Assembly: GCA_945919075.1 (NCBI GenBank) | Contig: CAMEIX010000003.1 | Span: 62,001 to 126,000 of the forward strand | Origin: an uncultured Lachnospiraceae bacterium | GTDB lineage: Bacteria > Bacillota > Clostridia > Lachnospirales > Lachnospiraceae | Direction of reading: 5' to 3' | Length of the DNA stretch: 64,000 nucleotides | Shown: in pieces, positions 24,512 through 32,689 of the stretch | Layout: the number at the start of each line of letters is the position of its first letter | How positions within the stretch are numbered: position 1 is the first letter of the stretch | Notes under the pieces: model-generated | Database searches by the model: none | Told to the model about the DNA's origin: nothing | The model's input: only the letters and a program-made list of their open reading frames with translations | Position numbers and translations under genes: made by a program

Positions 24512-25741
24512 TTACTCTTTTAAATAATTCCAGGGACTCACATACTCCCCATTCTTTCGTACCCCGAAATGCAGGTGAGGGCCCGTGGAACGACCGGTGG
24601 AACCTACGGCTGCAATGGTCTCACCGCGAACTACGATATCTCCGTTATTAACATATAATTTGGAAGCATGCATGTAAATGGTATACAGACTGTCACCGTG
24701 GTCAATCATAACGTAATTTCCCATGGAACTGCTGTAAGAGGCCGCAACCACCTTACCGTCGTATGCTGCATAAATAGCGGTTCCGGTGGGTGCCGCAAGG
24801 TCAATTCCGTTATGAAACTTCTCCACACCTAAGGTAGGATGAATTCTCCAGCCATAATCATCCGATAATCTGGTGTAAGTAGCAAGCGGAAACTTGAACT
24901 GCCCACCATCGTATTTTAAGACGGTTCCCTGCTGCTCCAGAATCTTTCGCTTCTCTTCGGCTATTGCTGCTTCCAGCGCCTCTACAATCTCATTCTGTTC
25001 CTGTATATCAGCCTCGTATTCGCGGATTGCTTTATCTTTATTATTAATATCTGCATCATACTGGCGGATTGTCTTTTCCTTTTCTGCAATCAGCTCTTCT
25101 ATTGCCGCTTCCTGCTCCTCAACACCCGCCTTGGTCTCATACAGTACTTCTTTTTCTATGTTGAGCTGTTCCTCGCACAATTCGATGTATTCACGGTTCA
25201 TGATAAATTCATCCAACTGCTTTCTGTCATAGGCGGAAATCTGCTCCATATATTCTACTGCATTCAATATACTGCTGATGCTCTCTCCGCTGAAAATAAT
25301 GTCGATGTAGGAGGATTCACCCTGCTCATACATAAAGCGGATTCTGTCAACCATGGCCTCGTACTGTGCCTCTTCAATCTGTTTTGCCTCTTTTAACTCC
25401 TCTTCTGTTTTACGGATTTCTTCTTCCTTCTCCGTAATCTGTGCATTTAAACTGGCAATGTTTTCCTGAAGCCCTGTCAATTCCATATCCAACTGTTTGA
25501 CATAGTTTTTCAAGTCGCTCTTTTCCTGCTCCAGCTTCTTTTTGATGGATTTCACATTCGAGAGAGAGTTTTGCAGTTTTTTCTTTTCTTCTTCTGCTTT
25601 TTTAATCTGATCCTGCTTCTGCTTAATGCTTTCGTTTGTCACGGAAGAATAACTGGTAGCAGCATTTGCAGGAGTCTCATTCTGGAAAAAACCAAAACAG
25701 AACACGACCACCAGACAAATTACGGCAAGCTTCTTTTTCAT
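24512..25741 (-). CDS. M23 murein hydrolase with coiled coil (EnvC/PcsB-like FtsEX partner)
   Basis: A 409-residue exported protein. The ATG at 25741 follows GAGGAAAAAAG; an upstream in-frame start would put this site inside the gene. It has a signal peptide (MKKKLAVICLVVVFCFGF...), then about 230 residues of coiled coil (many K, E, Q heptads), and a C-terminal LytM/M23 domain. The zinc ligands are visible in FHNGIDLAAP (H and D) and in GPHLHFGVR (HxH). The catalytic domain cuts peptidoglycan cross-bridges. The coiled coil is the part by which EnvC and PcsB proteins bind FtsX and are held inactive until FtsEX hydrolyses ATP. It follows ftsX by 95 bases and precedes the ctpA-like gene. Confidence 0.92.
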   Translation of the reverse strand: MKKKLAVICLVVVFCFGFFQNETPANAATSYSSVTNESIKQKQDQIKKAEEEKKKLQNSLSNVKSIKKKLEQEKSDLKNYVKQLDMELTGLQENIASLNAQITEKEEEIRKTEEELKEAKQIEEAQYEAMVDRIRFMYEQGESSYIDIIFSGESISSILNAVEYMEQISAYDRKQLDEFIMNREYIELCEEQLNIEKEVLYETKAGVEEQEAAIEELIAEKEKTIRQYDADINNKDKAIREYEADIQEQNEIVEALEAAIAEEKRKILEQQGTVLKYDGGQFKFPLATYTRLSDDYGWRIHPTLGVEKFHNGIDLAAPTGTAIYAAYDGKVVAASYSSSMGNYVMIDHGDSLYTIYMHASKLYVNNGDIVVRGETIAAVGSTGRSTGPHLHFGVRKNGEYVSPWNYLKE

Positions 25742-25767
25742 CTTTTTTCCTCTTCTACAATGCACCT

Positions 25768-25802
25768 CGGCCCATATAGAGTACGCCCTTGGCAAGGGGC
25801 CG
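25768..25802 (-). other. Hairpin in the leader between ftsX and the M23 hydrolase gene
   Basis: CGGCCC and GGGCCG (25768-25773 and 25797-25802) pair around an inner CCCTT-GCC-AAGGG hairpin. It stands about 20 bases upstream of the ribosome site of the M23 gene and has no U-tract, so it is not an intrinsic terminator. It may be a processing or translation-control hairpin. Confidence 0.45.
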
Positions 25803-25836
25803 ATGCTGTATATCTTATATTAAAACCTGATATAAG

Positions 25837-26736
25837 TTAAACTCTAAGATGTCTTCTGACTGTGGATATGCTTCCCAGAAAACCGATTCCGATACCGATT
25901 CCCAAAGTAACCGGCAGAAGAATCTCAAAAATTTCATCTGTGGTCAGGAAACATAAAATGGATGTCAGGGAAGGGAATTTTGCCCTTGCGGACTCTACCA
26001 CATTATTATAAATCATATATATGATGACTAAAGGAATTCCTGCACCAATGGCACCGATTAACATTCCTTCAAATACAAAGGGGGCACGCACAAAGAAATC
26101 CGTTGCGCCACAATATTTCATGATGGTAATCTCCTCTTTCCGGACAGAAATACCTACCGCAATGGTGTTGCTGATCAGGAACACCGATACGCCCAGAAGG
26201 ATGAGTACCAGACCTGCGGATGCATATGCCACAATCAGGTTTACACCGGAGAGTGCATTGGCGGTAACACTGGAATATTTAACTTCCCGGATACCGTTTA
26301 CGCTTTCCAGCCAGTTCACCAGGGACTCCTGCTTTGATACATCCGTAAGGAATATTTCGTAGTTCTGATATCCCTCAAGCGGATTGGTAGGAAAGCCTTC
26401 CGTATGCTTATTCTGGAAATACTTTTCCTGGAACCACTCCCACGCCTCGTCTGCGGTGGTGTATTTGATATCGGATACTTCTTCTCTTGCTTTAATCTGT
26501 TCTCCGATGGCAAAAATATTGGCCTCGTCCACCCCTTCGTCAAAGAAAACGGTAACGGAAACGTTGCCCTGTGCTGTTTTGACAATGTGCTGGAAATTCA
26601 TCACCACCGAATATATGAGGCCGAACAAAAACAGGCAGGCCGAAATGGTTGCAATGGATGCCAGTGTAAATATCTTATTGCGGAATATTCCTTTAATTCC
26701 CTGTATGAGAGTATAGAAAAAGGTCTTAATTTTCAT
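25837..26736 (-). CDS. ftsX: Cell-division ABC transporter permease FtsX
   Basis: A 299-residue membrane protein. The ATG at 26736 follows AAGGAG at 9 bases, inside the end of ftsE, so the two genes overlap by 11 bases; an in-frame ATG at 26760 would include that site. It has one N-terminal membrane helix (IFTLASIATISACLFLFGLIY), an external domain of about 120 residues, and three C-terminal helices, the FtsX fold. FtsX does not transport a solute; it passes ATP-driven shape changes from FtsE to an external wall hydrolase, here very probably the M23 protein encoded next. Length and order of genes match the family. Confidence 0.95.
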   Translation of the reverse strand: MKIKTFFYTLIQGIKGIFRNKIFTLASIATISACLFLFGLIYSVVMNFQHIVKTAQGNVSVTVFFDEGVDEANIFAIGEQIKAREEVSDIKYTTADEAWEWFQEKYFQNKHTEGFPTNPLEGYQNYEIFLTDVSKQESLVNWLESVNGIREVKYSSVTANALSGVNLIVAYASAGLVLILLGVSVFLISNTIAVGISVRKEEITIMKYCGATDFFVRAPFVFEGMLIGAIGAGIPLVIIYMIYNNVVESARAKFPSLTSILCFLTTDEIFEILLPVTLGIGIGIGFLGSISTVRRHLRV

Positions 26737-27469
26737 CGATATACTCTCCTTCCTCTTCATCGCTTACAATGGTTCCCTTTTTCAGGGTAACCACACGTTT
26801 TTGCATGGCGTTTACAATCTCCCGGTCATGGGTGATGACAATGACCGTGGTGCCTGCCTTATTAATCTCCTCCAAAAGCTTAACAATTTCCCATGAGGTC
26901 TTAGGATCCAGATTACCGGTAGGCTCATCCGCAAGCAGAATTGCCGGTTTGTTCACCAGGGCCCTTGCAATGGCAACCCTCTGTTTCTCTCCGCCGGATA
27001 ACTGATCCGGATATGCCTTGTATTTTCCCGGAAGTCCAACCGTTGAGAGGATTTCCGGAACATTTTTGCGAAGTTGATTACCGGGGGTTTCCACGATTCG
27101 CTGAGCAAATGCCACATTTTCATAGACATTCCTGTTTCTTAACAGACGGAAATCCTGGAAAATAATCCCCAGGTTTCTGCGGAATTTGGCAACTTTTCCA
27201 CGGGAAAGCTTTGCCACATTATGTCCCATAACCCAGACTGTTCCTTTGTTTGCCTTGATTTCTCTGAACAGTAATTCAATCAGGGTCGTTTTGCCGGCAC
27301 CGCTGTCACCGGTAATAAATACAAACTCCCCTCTTTTTATCTTTAAGCTGACTCCGTTAAGCGCCGGATAACCGTCGGAGTAAACCTTGGTTACATTATC
27401 CAGCCAGATCAGACCATTTTCTTCAATGAACTTCTCTCTTAGTTTCCTTTTCTCTTCTTTTCTTGACAT
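26726..27469 (-). CDS. ftsE: Cell-division ABC transporter ATP-binding protein FtsE
   Basis: A 247-residue ABC ATPase. Walker A GDSGAGKTT, Q-loop FQDFRLL, signature LSGGEKQR, Walker B ILLADEPTGNLD and the switch THD are all present. An extra N-terminal stretch of about 15 charged residues precedes the usual FtsE start; the ATG follows AGAGGT at 6 bases, so I keep it. FtsE drives FtsX at the inner face of the membrane and controls wall hydrolysis during division or elongation. It overlaps ftsX and starts 11 bases after the stop of a PucR/CdaR-type regulator gene. Confidence 0.95.
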   Translation of the reverse strand: MSRKEEKRKLREKFIEENGLIWLDNVTKVYSDGYPALNGVSLKIKRGEFVFITGDSGAGKTTLIELLFREIKANKGTVWVMGHNVAKLSRGKVAKFRRNLGIIFQDFRLLRNRNVYENVAFAQRIVETPGNQLRKNVPEILSTVGLPGKYKAYPDQLSGGEKQRVAIARALVNKPAILLADEPTGNLDPKTSWEIVKLLEEINKAGTTVIVITHDREIVNAMQKRVVTLKKGTIVSDEEEGEYIDEN

Positions 27470-27480
27470 TGTATACCTCT

Positions 27481-28566
27481 TTAATATTCAAAACTTTCCA
27501 TGTATTTCATGTATTTCACGACCATGAGTGCAATCTTGAAAGTTATGGCATCTTCAAATACCCGAAGATCTAACCCTGTGCTCTTCTGTAATTTGTCCAG
27601 ACGATACACCAACGTATTTCTGTGAATAAAAAGCTGACGGGATGTTTCGGACACATTCAGACTGTTTTCAAAAAACTTGCTGATGGTCATCAGGGTCTCT
27701 TCGTCAAAATCATCCGGGCTCTTACCGCCAAAAATTTCACGGATAAACATTTTGCAAAGCGGAATGGGAAGCTGATAAATGAGTCGTCCGATTCCCAACT
27801 CGCTATAAGCAATCACATTGCGCTCATCAAAGAAGATGCGGCCTACATCCAGTGCCATCTTTGCTTCTTTGTAGGAGCGACTGACCTCTTTAATTTCATG
27901 GACTACGGTGCCATAAGAAACATGAACCTCCACTACCCCTTCCTTCTGCAGGAATGCAATCAAAGTTTTTGCTGCCTTGTCAATTTCCTTATTGCCTTCC
28001 CCTTCCGTCAGCTCTCTTACCACAACCACGCTGTTTTCATCCACTGCCGTAATGAAATCCTTGCTGGTATTGCCATAATGCTGGCGCGTCAGTTCCAGCG
28101 CATTGTTATCCTTACCGTTTTCGGACTCAATGATCATAACCACGCGGCTTACGTCCGTCTGAATATGGAGTTTCTTGGCTCTTCCGTAAATGTCCACCAA
28201 AAGAAGATTGTCCAAAAGAAGGTTTTTGATAAAATTATCTTTATCAAACCGCTCTTTGTAGGCAACCATCAGATTCTGAATCTGGAATGCCGCCATCTTT
28301 CCTATGGTATGCACATCCTCTCCGGTACCTCCCACAATCAGAATGTACTCCGGATGCTGTTCATCCATAATTTTAAAATACTGATACCCCTGAATTTCCT
28401 GTGAATCTGCTGCGGAATGTGCAAATTCGGCAGCCTGTTTTGCGCAATGGGACATATCCGAAGTAAACGCTACCGGTTTCCCTTCCGTATCCATTACACA
28501 CAAGTCAACACGGGCAATTGCTTTCAGCCCGTCGATAGTATTTTGCAAAATTTGATTTGAAATCAT
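27481..28566 (-). CDS. PucR/CdaR-type transcriptional regulator
   Basis: A 361-residue regulator. The N-terminal half (ARVDLCVMDTEGKPVAFTSD...) resembles the CdaR/sugar-diacid type sensor domain. The C-terminal 60 residues form the PucR-family helix-turn-helix (LNVSETSRQLFIHRNTLVYR), which recognises DNA. CdaR homologues of Proteobacteria respond to sugar diacids, but the ligand here cannot be told. The gene ends 11 bases before ftsE, so it is likely read together with ftsE-ftsX-M23-ctpA, an unusual partner for a division system. It could control this cluster, but no operator was recognised. Confidence 0.8.
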   Translation of the reverse strand: MISNQILQNTIDGLKAIARVDLCVMDTEGKPVAFTSDMSHCAKQAAEFAHSAADSQEIQGYQYFKIMDEQHPEYILIVGGTGEDVHTIGKMAAFQIQNLMVAYKERFDKDNFIKNLLLDNLLLVDIYGRAKKLHIQTDVSRVVMIIESENGKDNNALELTRQHYGNTSKDFITAVDENSVVVVRELTEGEGNKEIDKAAKTLIAFLQKEGVVEVHVSYGTVVHEIKEVSRSYKEAKMALDVGRIFFDERNVIAYSELGIGRLIYQLPIPLCKMFIREIFGGKSPDDFDEETLMTISKFFENSLNVSETSRQLFIHRNTLVYRLDKLQKSTGLDLRVFEDAITFKIALMVVKYMKYMESFEY

Positions 28567-28663
28567 AAACTTACCGTCCCCATTTTATACAGTCATTTTA
28601 CATTTTAATCTATTTTCACAAAAAAATCTACCCAAAATCAATATTTTTTTAGACAAACTCCAC

Positions 28664-28695
28664 AAAAAAGAGGTGTTTTCCCCAAAAAACACCTC
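28664..28695 (-). terminator. Terminator of yjfB
   Basis: On the minus strand GAGGTGTTTT and AAAACACCTC form a 10-bp stem with a 6-base loop, followed by TTTTTTGTG. It stands about 70 bases after the yjfB stop codon and isolates it from the regulator gene. Confidence 0.9.
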
Positions 28696-28766
28696 CAATA
28701 ATCATAAAATTATCTGATTTTCGTTAATTTTCACTATTTTGCGATGCGCTTTCTCATGCATAATCT

Positions 28767-28958
28767 CTAAACGCGCACATCAAATCCTTCGCCGACTGCG
28801 GGATTTACGGAACGCTCCATAGCAGCAGCATCCATCAGCTTCACAATTCCTTCTCCTGCAATTTCTGCATTATCCAGAGTCTTTGCGAGTACTGCCGTGC
28901 TGACCTTACTCATGGTATTATTCTGTGCCATCGCCATTGATAATCCTGCAATATCCAT
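28767..28958 (-). CDS. yjfB: YjfB-family small protein (putative motility protein)
   Basis: A 63-residue protein starting MDIAGLSMAMAQNNT and ending in NPAVGEGFDVRV, the two conserved ends of the YjfB family. Length fits the family (about 60). It is cytoplasmic, with no membrane segment or signal. In Bacillus yjfB belongs to the motility (sigma-D) regulon, and its biochemical role is unknown. Here it has a strong GAGGAGGT ribosome site, its own sigma-A type promoter and its own terminator, so it is a separate unit. With the chemotaxis receptor nearby it supports a motile or formerly motile host. Confidence 0.85.
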   Translation of the reverse strand: MDIAGLSMAMAQNNTMSKVSTAVLAKTLDNAEIAGEGIVKLMDAAAMERSVNPAVGEGFDVRV

Positions 28959-28981
28959 AGTCCCTACCTCCTCGTGTAAAT

Positions 28982-29010
28982 ATTATATACCACCCACCTC
29001 AATTTGTCCA
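28982..29010 (-). promoter_or_regulatory. Promoter of yjfB
   Basis: On the minus strand TGGACA (rc of 29005-29010), a 17-base spacer and TATAAT (rc of 28982-28987). The expected transcript starts about 17 bases before the GAGGAGGT site of yjfB. Confidence 0.75.
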
Positions 29011-29031
29011 GTATGTTGGGATTGGAAGTTT

Positions 29032-29868
29032 TTACCGGATTCGCCGGATGCACTTCTCCCCGATTTCAATCATGCCGTTTTTCAGAAGATTTCCTACGGC
29101 ACGTTTGAATTCATTTTTACTCATCTGCATTTCCCGCTTGATGACCTCCGGTGAAGCTTTATCGTTAAAAGGCAGGGCTCCGTCAAAGCTGTCAATTACG
29201 GCAAGTACTTTTTGTGCATCCTTTTCAATCTGTAAATAGGCCTTCTCCCGGACACTTAAGTTTAATCTGCCGTCTTCCTTTACTTCGGTAACTCTGGCCT
29301 CAATCCGGTCCCCGATCTTTAAGTCTCCGTACACTTCCTTTTTGGGAATCAGTGCAGAATATCTGTCATCCACTGCCACAAACAGGCCGAATTCCGGGCT
29401 CTGCTCATAAATACACCCCGTCACCCTGTCGTCTTTTTTGTACGGACTTTCCTTTTCCAGATAGGGGTACACATTCATGGTCGCACAAAGACGGTTGCTC
29501 TTATCGATGTAAAGGGACACCAGTACGCTGTCACCGGCCTTTACCCTTGTGGTCTGTTGTTTAAATGGCAGAAACAGATCCTTCTCCAGTCCCCAATCCA
29601 AGAAGGCACCGAATTTATTGGTATCCGCCACGCGAAGCCGACCCATCTCACCCATTTTGAGGAGTGGTTCTTTTGTGGTGGAGATCAGTCTGTCCTTGGA
29701 GTCGCGATATACAAATACTGTAATCTCATCTCCTACTTCGGCTCCCGCCGGCACCTGTTTAATGGGAAGAAGCACACGCTCCTCCGGCATTTGTTCCTCT
29801 CCGAGATATACCCCGAATTCTACCTTTTTCATAATTTTCAGTTTCTGCTTTTCGCCTAATTGAATCAT
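29032..29868 (-). CDS. S1 RNA-binding protein, CvfB-like
   Basis: A 278-residue protein with three S1-like OB-fold repeats (FGVYLGEE..., FGAFLDWG..., FGLFVAVD...) and a C-terminal winged-helix-like segment (SPEVIKREMQMSKNEFKRAVGNLLKNGMIEI). This is the layout of CvfB/YitL, an RNA-binding protein that affects virulence-factor expression in Staphylococcus. The ATG at 29868 follows AGGAG at 7 bases; an upstream frame extension has no such site. It begins 13 bases after the stop of the thioesterase gene, so the two share a transcript. The RNA target is unknown. Confidence 0.88.
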   Translation of the reverse strand: MIQLGEKQKLKIMKKVEFGVYLGEEQMPEERVLLPIKQVPAGAEVGDEITVFVYRDSKDRLISTTKEPLLKMGEMGRLRVADTNKFGAFLDWGLEKDLFLPFKQQTTRVKAGDSVLVSLYIDKSNRLCATMNVYPYLEKESPYKKDDRVTGCIYEQSPEFGLFVAVDDRYSALIPKKEVYGDLKIGDRIEARVTEVKEDGRLNLSVREKAYLQIEKDAQKVLAVIDSFDGALPFNDKASPEVIKREMQMSKNEFKRAVGNLLKNGMIEIGEKCIRRIR

Positions 29869-29881
29869 ATGGTTTCTCCTA

Positions 29882-30601
29882 CTACATCCGGGTAAATTCC
29901 ACGTTAACATATGGATTTCCTTCCTCGTCACGCAGGGAAATCACCCTTACCTCTTTTCCATCCTGCTCATATTCTGCCACAAAAGGATACAGTTTATCGT
30001 GCAGTCTCGCCTGTCTCCGGTATTCGGCACGCATCTGTCCGATTACAAAATCCTCCGGAAGAAAGTTGCCTGCCATGCGCACATACTGCCCGTTATTTAC
30101 ATGCTTATTGGTATCTAAGTGATGCAGTTTTACCTCGATTGCCTCTTTCATGATGCCCTCTTCCGGCACCGGAATCTTCCTGCCCACGTAGGGCATGTCC
30201 AGTTTTTCTTCCATCACATAAACATCATGGATATCCTGCGGCACCTTACTTAATTTAAAGGTCGTGGCATCTAACAGACTCCACAAAGAATCCGCTTTTG
30301 CATAATAATTCCCGCTTCGGTCTGTCATGAAGAAATTTCTGCTTCCCATACACCCGCGAAATGCGTAAGGGAATGTGCCCACCGTGACTTCATCGCAAAG
30401 CATCGGATACTCCTCCACCACAATTTGCCAATATGCCAAAACCCATACCAGATTTCTCTCTTTTAAGGGTGCCACTCCCACTCCCAGGTCTTCCGACTGA
30501 AAGGTCGAAACATCCTGAAAATAATTCAAAAGCGCATCTAATGAAAGTTTTCCCTCGCTGTCCGTTTCACTGTAACGAATCCTGCTGTCGAATGTATACA
30601 T
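29882..30601 (-). CDS. Acyl-ACP thioesterase
   Basis: A 239-residue enzyme with two hotdog domains. It begins MYTFDSRIRYSETDSEGKLS, with the DSRIRYSETD opening usual in clostridial FatA/FatB-like enzymes. The catalytic region LHHLDTNKHVNNGQYV carries the Asp, Asn and His expected of the family in the second domain. It hydrolyses fatty acyl-ACP to free fatty acids, probably for membrane lipid adjustment. The ATG at 30601 follows AAAGGAGAAGAG; a frame start at 30622 lacks this. It is the first gene of a two-gene unit with the CvfB-like protein. Confidence 0.9.
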   Translation of the reverse strand: MYTFDSRIRYSETDSEGKLSLDALLNYFQDVSTFQSEDLGVGVAPLKERNLVWVLAYWQIVVEEYPMLCDEVTVGTFPYAFRGCMGSRNFFMTDRSGNYYAKADSLWSLLDATTFKLSKVPQDIHDVYVMEEKLDMPYVGRKIPVPEEGIMKEAIEVKLHHLDTNKHVNNGQYVRMAGNFLPEDFVIGQMRAEYRRQARLHDKLYPFVAEYEQDGKEVRVISLRDEEGNPYVNVEFTRM

Positions 30602-30709
30602 CTCTTCTCCTTTGTTTCCCATACAGTGCCATTTGCTTTCCGTTCTGCCTGTCCATAGCCCGTTCTGCCTGTCCTTTTCCGTTCTTCACTTGTAGGGGAC
30701 TTCTGCCCC

Positions 30710-30738
30710 ATTGTAGCATATTGCGAGGAAAAAGACAA
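30710..30738 (-). promoter_or_regulatory. Promoter of the thioesterase-cvfB unit
   Basis: On the minus strand TTGTCT (rc of 30733-30738), 17 bases, and TACAAT (rc of 30710-30715). It is the only good match between the thioesterase and the divergent restriction gene. The leader contains two copies of CGTTCTGCCTGTCC (about 30643-30675). Confidence 0.65.
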
Positions 30739-30760
30739 ACTATGCAAATCTGTTTTGTCA

Positions 30761-30769
30761 TGTTATAAT
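30761..30769 (+). promoter_or_regulatory. Extended -10 promoter of the restriction gene
   Basis: TGTTATAAT (TGnTATAAT) with no good -35 at 17 bases. It would give a leader of about 25 bases ahead of the AGGAGGT site at 30786-30792. Confidence 0.45.
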
Positions 30770-30799
30770 AATACAATAACATTCCAGGAGGTACAATTT

Positions 30800-31396
30800 A
30801 TGCAATATACAATAAAAAATGAACTGATTCAATCAATAAACGGGATTCCAAGTACTTCATTCCCCAAGTATACCTCTCAGTTAATAAACTGGGCTAATCA
30901 AAATGCTCATGGAACCAGACCAAATGTTGTTGGTCAAATGTCCGAACTTTTTCCCGACTTTGAACTTTCTACACCGATTGACGAAATATCTACCGAGTCA
31001 TGGAGAAAATGGTATTTTGAAAAATATCCTCAAGCTATGTCCACTGCCACGGATCGGATATATGCTCAGATTGAGAACTTAAAAAAAGCAATAACGCAAA
31101 TAGACCGCAAAATGGTTTCTGATTGGGTTGAAGATCTTGTAATCAATAAAACCTTTAATGGCATGTATGTCCAAAAAGCCATCCTGGCATTTCTTGCAGA
31201 CCAAAAAGGAGAAACTTACCGGCTTGCTACACCGGAAGAAGAGTCCAAAGGAATCGATGGGTACGTCGGTACCACAGCTTACTCAATCAAACCCGATACT
31301 TACAAAACAATGGACCGTCTTTCCGAAATTATCGATGTGAAAATGATTTACTACACCAAAACACAGACCGGACTAAAAATTGAGGTTGACGACTAA
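30800..31396 (+). CDS. MjaI-family type II restriction endonuclease
   Basis: A 198-residue protein. The ATG at 30800 follows AGGAGGT at 7 bases. The sequence features KYTSQLINWANQNAHGTRP, a VGQMSEL block, WVEDLVINKTFNG, and YRLATPEEESKGIDGYVG; these match my memory of the MjaI restriction endonuclease family, whose founder cuts CTAG. The neighbouring methyltransferase gene ends one base after this gene, in the opposite direction, so the pair is tail to tail. The pair protects against foreign DNA such as phage. Specificity for CTAG is inferred from the family name only. It is one of few plus-strand genes in this part and looks like an inserted cassette. Confidence 0.75.
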   Translation: MQYTIKNELIQSINGIPSTSFPKYTSQLINWANQNAHGTRPNVVGQMSELFPDFELSTPIDEISTESWRKWYFEKYPQAMSTATDRIYAQIENLKKAITQIDRKMVSDWVEDLVINKTFNGMYVQKAILAFLADQKGETYRLATPEEESKGIDGYVGTTAYSIKPDTYKTMDRLSEIIDVKMIYYTKTQTGLKIEVDD

Positions 31397-31397
31397 G

Positions 31398-32429
31398 TTA
31401 CGTCTCGTATATTACATTTATACAACTATTCTCCTTCTCAATACGCCCAATATAATCAATTCTGATTTCTGTTTCCTGACGGGTTTTCACAAGAAAATTA
31501 TGTTTAGTGTTGGAATAACATTTTTGTTTCTTCTCTTCCGGCAATTCATCAATAAAGTGCGCATGGTTTTGCAGTCTTTTACATATAGTTTCATTCAACT
31601 GGCTTTTGGATGCCATCAGTTGTTCCATTGCCAATGCGGACATTGTTTCATCAATATCTACGCCAATGCTGTTTCTTTGAGATGCTGCACATGCCAAGGC
31701 GGTGGTCCCCAGTCCGGAAAAGGGATCTAACACAATATCACCCTCTGCAGAATACATATTAACCAGTCTGTACGGTATTTCAAATGGAAAGGCGGCACTA
31801 CGGTTTCTGTTTGTTTTATCCGCTTTTATATTCTGAGAGGTTCCCTTAACCTCCCATAAATCAGAAAACCATATGTTTCTTTCTTCCCAAAAAAATGCAC
31901 TTTTTTGCCTTTTTTCCTTTTCTTCTCCCTGAAATGTCCTCTTTTTACCCTTTCGAAAAATGAGTATATATTCATGTTCGTAGGTAACATATGCCCCTGC
32001 AGGGTACATTCCCGAGCCCATAAATTTATTTGGGGCATTTGACTGTTTTCTCCAATGAATGTCCGGTAATACACTATATCCATGGTTAAAAAAGAAATTA
32101 ATAATCTCCGTATGATTGGAATACATTCTGAAAACATCGTTGACTGTTCTTGTAGCATCTCCTATATTGATGCACGCAAAACCACTTTCCTTTAACACTC
32201 TGTCACACTCACTCCAGACAGAATTTAAAATCGTATGCATTTTCTTAAAAGCTGAATTGCCATTCCCCAGTAGTAAATCACTACGAATGGATTCATCCTG
32301 TGCCACAAACACCTCATCCCACATTTCTATCATCGGATATGGTGGGGATGTTACTACCAAATCAACGGACCTGTCCGGTATTTGCTTTAATTCTCTACTG
32401 TCGCAGGATATAAGTTTATGCGTTGTCAT
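31398..32429 (-). CDS. DNA methyltransferase (N4-cytosine type) of the MjaI-like system
   Basis: A 343-residue SAM-dependent DNA methylase. The catalytic motif TSPPYP lies near residue 28-33, before the SAM-binding motif DPFSGLGTTALA (about residue 235), the permuted order seen in beta-class enzymes; SPPY is usual for N4-cytosine and some N6-adenine methylases. The start ATG at 32429 follows AGGAGAGG about 10 bases upstream; an in-frame ATG at 32459 would include this site. It should protect host DNA from the convergent MjaI-like endonuclease, with which it shares a one-base gap. The target recognition part between the motifs (about 90-220) is not recognisable by eye. Confidence 0.85.
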   Translation of the reverse strand: MTTHKLISCDSRELKQIPDRSVDLVVTSPPYPMIEMWDEVFVAQDESIRSDLLLGNGNSAFKKMHTILNSVWSECDRVLKESGFACINIGDATRTVNDVFRMYSNHTEIINFFFNHGYSVLPDIHWRKQSNAPNKFMGSGMYPAGAYVTYEHEYILIFRKGKKRTFQGEEKEKRQKSAFFWEERNIWFSDLWEVKGTSQNIKADKTNRNRSAAFPFEIPYRLVNMYSAEGDIVLDPFSGLGTTALACAASQRNSIGVDIDETMSALAMEQLMASKSQLNETICKRLQNHAHFIDELPEEKKQKCYSNTKHNFLVKTRQETEIRIDYIGRIEKENSCINVIYET

Positions 32430-32627
32430 ATAAACGATTCCTCTCCTATAAAGTTTCATTTCTTTTGCACAATTTATAATCTTTTTAATCTTCTTTTTGA
32501 ATTTTTCAAAGTATACTACGGGTAGATGTATGGATTTCTATATTATAAAACACAACCGCAGGATTATCCACAAAGATTTCACTATTTTTCACTATTTTAA
32601 CGATTTGAGAAATTTTCCATAAAGCAA

Positions 32628-32660
32628 GAAAAGGCGTACGGACACGCCGTACGCCAAAAA
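32628..32660 (-). terminator. Terminator of the por operon
   Basis: On the minus strand GGCGTACGG-CGTGT-CCGTACGCC followed by TTTTCTTG, about 30 bases after the porB stop. Confidence 0.9.
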
Positions 32661-32689
32661 ATGATTCCTGTTTTATGATTGCTTTGGGG

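Noticed and set aside
25742..25836. Cyclic-di-AMP (ydaO-type) riboswitch upstream of the M23 hydrolase
   Set aside because: The gap is too short and the conserved ydaO sequence is not seen; only a simple hairpin is present.
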